This document shows, one piece after another, positions 60,904 through 64,000 of a stretch of 64,000 bases of DNA. The notes beneath the pieces are model-generated. The model was not told the origin of the DNA. It searched no databases and worked only from the letters and a program-made list of their open reading frames with translations. The DNA is from UBA935 sp031555615 (lineage in GTDB: Bacteria; Bacillota; Clostridia; Lachnospirales; Lachnospiraceae): positions 62,001-126,000 of the forward strand of contig JAVBUF010000010.1 of assembly GCA_031555615.1 (NCBI GenBank), given 5' to 3'. Numbering within the stretch: position 1 is the stretch's first letter; every line of letters starts with the position of its first letter. A program made the translations under genes and the position numbers.

Positions 60904-61761
60904 ATGAGACAGATTCTGAAAAAAAGTGTGTGGGTAATTCTTGTTCTGCTGACACTGTTATATATCTATCCATTGATTCTTACTTTTACCAATTCGCTGA
61001 TGAGCACTCAGGAAATAACAGATCATTACGGTACTGAGGAAGATCTGTTTGATGCCGGACCAAATTACATTGAGATGCATCTTGTTCCGGATATGGTGAC
61101 CCTGTCACAATATCGCCAGACTTTAATCGAAGGTCCATTGTACCTGAAGATGTTTTGGAATTCTATTAAAATAACAGTCCCGATTGTATTAGGACAGACA
61201 GTGATATCGGCTTTGGCAGCCTATGGGTTTACCGTTCTTCATTTTAAGGGAAAGGAAGTATTGTTCTTTCTCTATATGATTGTCATGCTGCTGCCCCTGC
61301 AGGTAACCCTGGTGCCCAACTTTATGATGGCCGACTGGCTGCATCTGACGGACAGCTATCTGGCCATTATTTTACCCGGTATGTTTAACCCTTTTGGGGT
61401 ATTTCTGATGCGGCAGTATCTGAAAATGATGCCTGATTCCTATTTGGAAGCGGCCGGAATGGACGGTGCCGGACATATCAGAATACTGTTTTATATCGTA
61501 TTACCCATGGCCAGACCGGCCATTACCTGTGTGGCGCTTCTGACCTTTGTGGATTATTGGAATCTGGTGGAACAGGCAGTAGTGTTTATCAGGGACAGCA
61601 AAGCTCAGCCGCTGTCAATCTTTTTGGCAGGCATCAACCAACAACAGATGGGTGTTTCTTTTGCAGCGGCCTGTTTTTATGTATGTCCGGTGCTGATTAT
61701 CCTGTATTATGGGCAGGAATATCTGAAAGAAGGAATCAGTCTGTCAGGAATAAAAGGGTAA
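60904..61761 (+). CDS. Carbohydrate ABC permease, MalG-like
   Basis: 285 aa with six helices and the EAA loop LEAAGMDGAGHIRILFYI near residues 181-198. AAGGAGAGGGA lies just before the ATG. No ATPase gene is in the operon; such Firmicutes importers borrow a shared ATPase of the MsmX type. An extra external loop (about 30-75) follows TM1. Confidence 0.92.
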   Translation: MRQILKKSVWVILVLLTLLYIYPLILTFTNSLMSTQEITDHYGTEEDLFDAGPNYIEMHLVPDMVTLSQYRQTLIEGPLYLKMFWNSIKITVPIVLGQTVISALAAYGFTVLHFKGKEVLFFLYMIVMLLPLQVTLVPNFMMADWLHLTDSYLAIILPGMFNPFGVFLMRQYLKMMPDSYLEAAGMDGAGHIRILFYIVLPMARPAITCVALLTFVDYWNLVEQAVVFIRDSKAQPLSIFLAGINQQQMGVSFAAACFYVCPVLIILYYGQEYLKEGISLSGIKG

Positions 61762-61778
61762 GGAAAGGATGTAATATA

Positions 61779-63197
61779 ATGAAAAAAATTTTCAATAAAA
61801 AGAATCATTTTGTTATAGTCATTACCTGTTTTCTGATGCTGGCCGCCGGACTGACCTTTTTTTCCAAAACATTTTATTACTCCCGGCTGCCGGAAGTAAC
61901 AGTAGTGGTTCCGGCAGGCGGCAAACTGAAAAATATCATCGAAGGCAGTTCCCTGGTTACTTATCAGCGTACCCAACCATACTATTCAAGGCAAGATGGA
62001 TATTGTAAGGCTGTATATGTGGAGGAAGGAGAACAGGTAGCGGCGGGACAGCTTATTATGGAGCTGGAAACCGATCTGGAGACGGTGGCGGCACTGGAAC
62101 TGGAACAACAGCAGAAGGAGCAGGAAATCCAGTTGCTGCAGTTAGAGCTGCAAAAAGAAAAAAACATGAATCCTCAGGCAGACACCCAGTTAGGCCAGGA
62201 AATATTCCGGCTGGAGACTAAATTACAGGAACTAAACAAAACCAAGGCAGATTTGGAAGCGGATACCTATACTTCTCCCGAACTGGAAGCCTGTAAACTG
62301 GATATTACCTACGGAAAGATGGTTCACGAGGATGCCTTAAACCAACTGGAAGCCGGAACCGGTACCCAGACAGAGGTAAATGCAGCAATATACCAACTGT
62401 ATAAAGCCCAAAATCAATATGATGCTTGTTTGGAATCTTTGAAAAAGGAAAATACGGAAGCAATCAAAACCTCAGAAGAAGAGTTGGCGGCATTACAGCA
62501 GGAGAGTACAAGTACAGGTGCGGACTCCGGTTATTTAAAAACAAAACTCCAATTTCAGATAGAAAATGCAAGGGAAGAACTGAATCAGATCAAAGCAAAC
62601 CGCACTGCCGCCGAAAACCCGCAGTTGACGGCTAAAGCGGATGGGATCATCTCCGGAATAAATATTCAACCCGGCAATTACGTGGAGAAAAGCACACTGC
62701 TTTATGAACTGGCAGCCGACAGCCAATCTTACCAGGTGGTGATTCCGGTTCCAGCCGAAAAAATACAATATGTAGTTCCCGGCAATGAAATCCAGGCAGA
62801 GATTGCCGGATTATCCGATGCTATTAAGGGAACGATAAAGGAAATTAAACCCTGGGGCGAAGACGGAGGCCAATACCAGGCGATCATCTGGCTGGAAGAT
62901 ATGCAGGAGAATCCGGTGGGAAGGCAAGCGCAGGTTACCATCACCCATACCGGTAAAGAATATTCCGCGATTATACCAAAGGCGGCATTAAAAAAAGACA
63001 CTATCGGGTATTATGTGTTGGCAATCAAAAAGAGTGATACGATTATGGGTGAGGGCTATATTGCGCAGCGTGTAGATGTAGATTTGCTGGATAGCGATGA
63101 TGAGTTATGTGCCATCAGCGGCATGATTTACCTGGAACCGGTGATGCTGACCAGCAGCAAGTCCGTGGTTAACGGACAACAGGTAAGGATTTCATAG
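61779..63197 (+). CDS. Membrane-fusion (HlyD/efflux adaptor) protein
   Basis: About 472 aa: an N-terminal anchor (about 10-30), a first half-motif of the biotinyl-lipoyl domain (GYCKAVYVEEGEQVAAGQLI), a long coiled coil (about 90-290, rich in Glu, Gln and Leu), the second half-motif (LTAKADGIISGINIQPGNYV) and a beta-barrel. This is the plan of adaptors for efflux pumps, yet it ends an import operon and no exporter follows. AAAGGA lies nine bases before ATG 61779; the longer in-frame opening lies inside the permease gene. Confidence 0.85.
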   Translation: MKKIFNKKNHFVIVITCFLMLAAGLTFFSKTFYYSRLPEVTVVVPAGGKLKNIIEGSSLVTYQRTQPYYSRQDGYCKAVYVEEGEQVAAGQLIMELETDLETVAALELEQQQKEQEIQLLQLELQKEKNMNPQADTQLGQEIFRLETKLQELNKTKADLEADTYTSPELEACKLDITYGKMVHEDALNQLEAGTGTQTEVNAAIYQLYKAQNQYDACLESLKKENTEAIKTSEEELAALQQESTSTGADSGYLKTKLQFQIENAREELNQIKANRTAAENPQLTAKADGIISGINIQPGNYVEKSTLLYELAADSQSYQVVIPVPAEKIQYVVPGNEIQAEIAGLSDAIKGTIKEIKPWGEDGGQYQAIIWLEDMQENPVGRQAQVTITHTGKEYSAIIPKAALKKDTIGYYVLAIKKSDTIMGEGYIAQRVDVDLLDSDDELCAISGMIYLEPVMLTSSKSVVNGQQVRIS

Positions 63198-63299
63198 ATT
63201 ATACATGGTTCAAAATTAATATATAATTTCAAATAGTGTTATGGGATTTTATATGATAAAATAAATGCAATGAACAATAAATCAAAGCAGGTATAGACT

Positions 63300-63557
63300 A
63301 TGAAGAAATTTTCAGCTGTTATCTTATTTTTACAGATTACAATCTTATTATTATACTTTACATCATTGCTTGCATTCATTAATCCACCAAACTATATTTT
63401 GTTTCCCGTTTGGCTCTTAATTGCGGCTCTGGGTTTTATTAATGGGATTTCATTGTTGGTGAAGAAAAAAAATATCCTCTTAGCTTTGGTTACTTTAGTG
63501 TTAAGTATAATTCTATTTGTGCTGGGTGGATTGATGAGATTGTTTTTAACAATGTGA
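63300..63557 (+). CDS. Small membrane protein, 85 aa
   Basis: Three hydrophobic segments (about 5-25, 33-51, 59-80) separated by short basic or polar turns, with almost no soluble part. No family is recognised. The ribosome site is weak (AAAGCAGG). It stands alone between the adaptor and MerR genes. Confidence 0.6.
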   Translation: MKKFSAVILFLQITILLLYFTSLLAFINPPNYILFPVWLLIAALGFINGISLLVKKKNILLALVTLVLSIILFVLGGLMRLFLTM

Positions 63558-63577
63558 TTGAAAAGAACATGTGACTA

Positions 63578-63608
63578 TTGACTCTTACGTCGCGTAATCT
63601 TGTACACT
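63578..63608 (+). promoter_or_regulatory. MerR-type promoter with 19-bp spacer and palindrome
   Basis: TTGACT (63578-63583) and TACACT (63603-63608) are 19 bp apart, the stretched spacing typical of MerR-controlled promoters. TTACG-TCG-CGTAA (63585-63597) is an inverted repeat in the spacer. It serves the MerR gene that follows and implies autoregulation. Confidence 0.72.
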
Positions 63609-63630
63609 TAAAAAGAAAGGAGGATCAGTT

Positions 63631-64000
63631 ATGGAATTGCAATCAATCAGCGTCGTCTCCAAACTTTTTAATATTTCTGTAAGGACATTGCGTTATTATG
63701 AGCAGATTGGCCTGATATCCAGTGAAAAGAAAAGCGAAAGTGCATACCGGTTTTATAGTGAAGATACCATTAAAAGAATACAGCAGATTATTATTCTGCG
63801 AAAACTCAGAATTCCGCTGAAGCAAATTGCCGGGATATTACAAGATGAAAATATAGCCTTGGCCATCGAAGTATTTCAGCAAAATTTAACCGATATAGAT
63901 GATGAGATTACTGCTTTGGCGACAATAAAAAACGTAATTCAATTATTTATTCAGCGCCTGAGTAATGAAAACGCCGGTCTGCAATTACTGGATGATGAAA
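63631..64000 (+). CDS. MerR-family regulator, partial at right edge
   Basis: The first 123 codons only. Residues 1-70 form the MerR winged helix (VVSKLFNISVRTLRYYEQIGLIS, then YRFYSEDTIKRIQQIIILRKLRIPLKQIAGIL), followed by the start of a dimer helix. AAAGGAGG lies seven bases before the ATG. The effector domain is outside the window, so the ligand class cannot be judged. Confidence 0.92.
   Translation, partial: MELQSISVVSKLFNISVRTLRYYEQIGLISSEKKSESAYRFYSEDTIKRIQQIIILRKLRIPLKQIAGILQDENIALAIEVFQQNLTDIDDEITALATIKNVIQLFIQRLSNENAGLQLLDDE

Noticed and set aside
61557..61778. Long N-terminal extension of the membrane-fusion protein
   Set aside because: It lies wholly inside the MalG-like permease gene in another frame and lacks a ribosome site.
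1..64000. tRNA, rRNA, riboswitch or CRISPR features
   Set aside because: No cloverleaf, ribosomal or repeat-spacer pattern was recognised by eye; a covariance-model search would be needed to exclude small RNAs.

Overview
This window looks like chromosomal DNA of an anaerobic, spore-forming member of the Clostridia, most like Lachnospiraceae. The base composition is moderately AT-rich. Ribosome binding sites are strong AGGAGG types. Protein families typical of that group are present: XRE/DUF6773, XRE/DUF6442, LytTR/DUF3021, hybrid-cluster protein, a spore photoproduct lyase-like radical SAM enzyme, and a carbohydrate ABC importer with no ATPase of its own. No rRNA, tRNA, CRISPR array, intact insertion sequence or phage module was seen. 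The organism is inferred from gene content only.

Layout: 0-2.5 kb holds a partial CPBP-like membrane gene and an XRE regulator / membrane protein / erythromycin-esterase-like lipoprotein operon. 2.7-6.6 kb has a C45 Ntn-hydrolase, a serine beta-lactamase-fold hydrolase and a GH43 glycosidase. 6.7-8.8 kb encodes a large SdrD-B/GEVED/DUF11 surface-type protein with no export signal. 8.8-9.1 kb holds a decayed fragment of pyrF. 9.3-12.7 kb is a membrane-lipid/glycosylation module: a DUF6044-like polytopic protein, a UbiA enzyme with the full phosphoribosyl-transferase motif, and a HAD phosphatase. 12.8-15 kb has an isochorismatase-family hydrolase, a GNAT enzyme and an HExxH lipoprotein. 15.2-21 kb is a probable drug-resistance cassette: AraC-GyrI regulator, short UvrA-like protein, ABC-2 ATPase and permease, MerR-GyrI regulator. 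21-29 kb carries a polysaccharide deacetylase, a chemoreceptor, an AraC regulator facing two ABC exporter halves, and an XRE/DUF6442/26-residue peptide operon. 29-32 kb has two methyltransferases, a lipoprotein and two gene remnants. 32-39 kb has a GntR-ABC operon with an esterase lipoprotein, a TetR/methyltransferase/zinc-ribbon operon, and LytTR-DUF3021-TraX. 39-44 kb is a DUF1284-like / FG-GAP / DUF3160 / CapA run. 44-46.5 kb is TspO, SplB-like, GrpB and Ogt. 46.6-48.8 kb is a two-component system, followed by hcp. 50.7-54 kb is a VTC / DUF4956 / Cthe_2159-like operon. 54-55.7 kb is a transglutaminase-fold protein. 55.9-63.2 kb is a second two-component system followed by a sugar-type ABC importer and a membrane-fusion protein. 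The window ends in a partial MerR gene.

The most informative new signals are regulatory. Perfect 11-bp tandem repeats (TTTGCGTATAA twice) precede the first response regulator, and a close copy in the same phase precedes the VTC operon 4 kb away. A different box, (C/T)CTAAGA-like and repeated at 11-bp steps, precedes both the second response regulator and the ABC/adaptor operon beside it. Each two-component system therefore appears to control itself and a neighbouring cell-surface operon. Other points of interest are a three-half-site operator over the promoter of the XRE/DUF6442/peptide operon, the UbiA-HAD-DUF6044 module, the UvrA2-type resistance cassette, and two places (8.8-9.1 kb and 31.5-32.0 kb) where broken genes mark past rearrangement.
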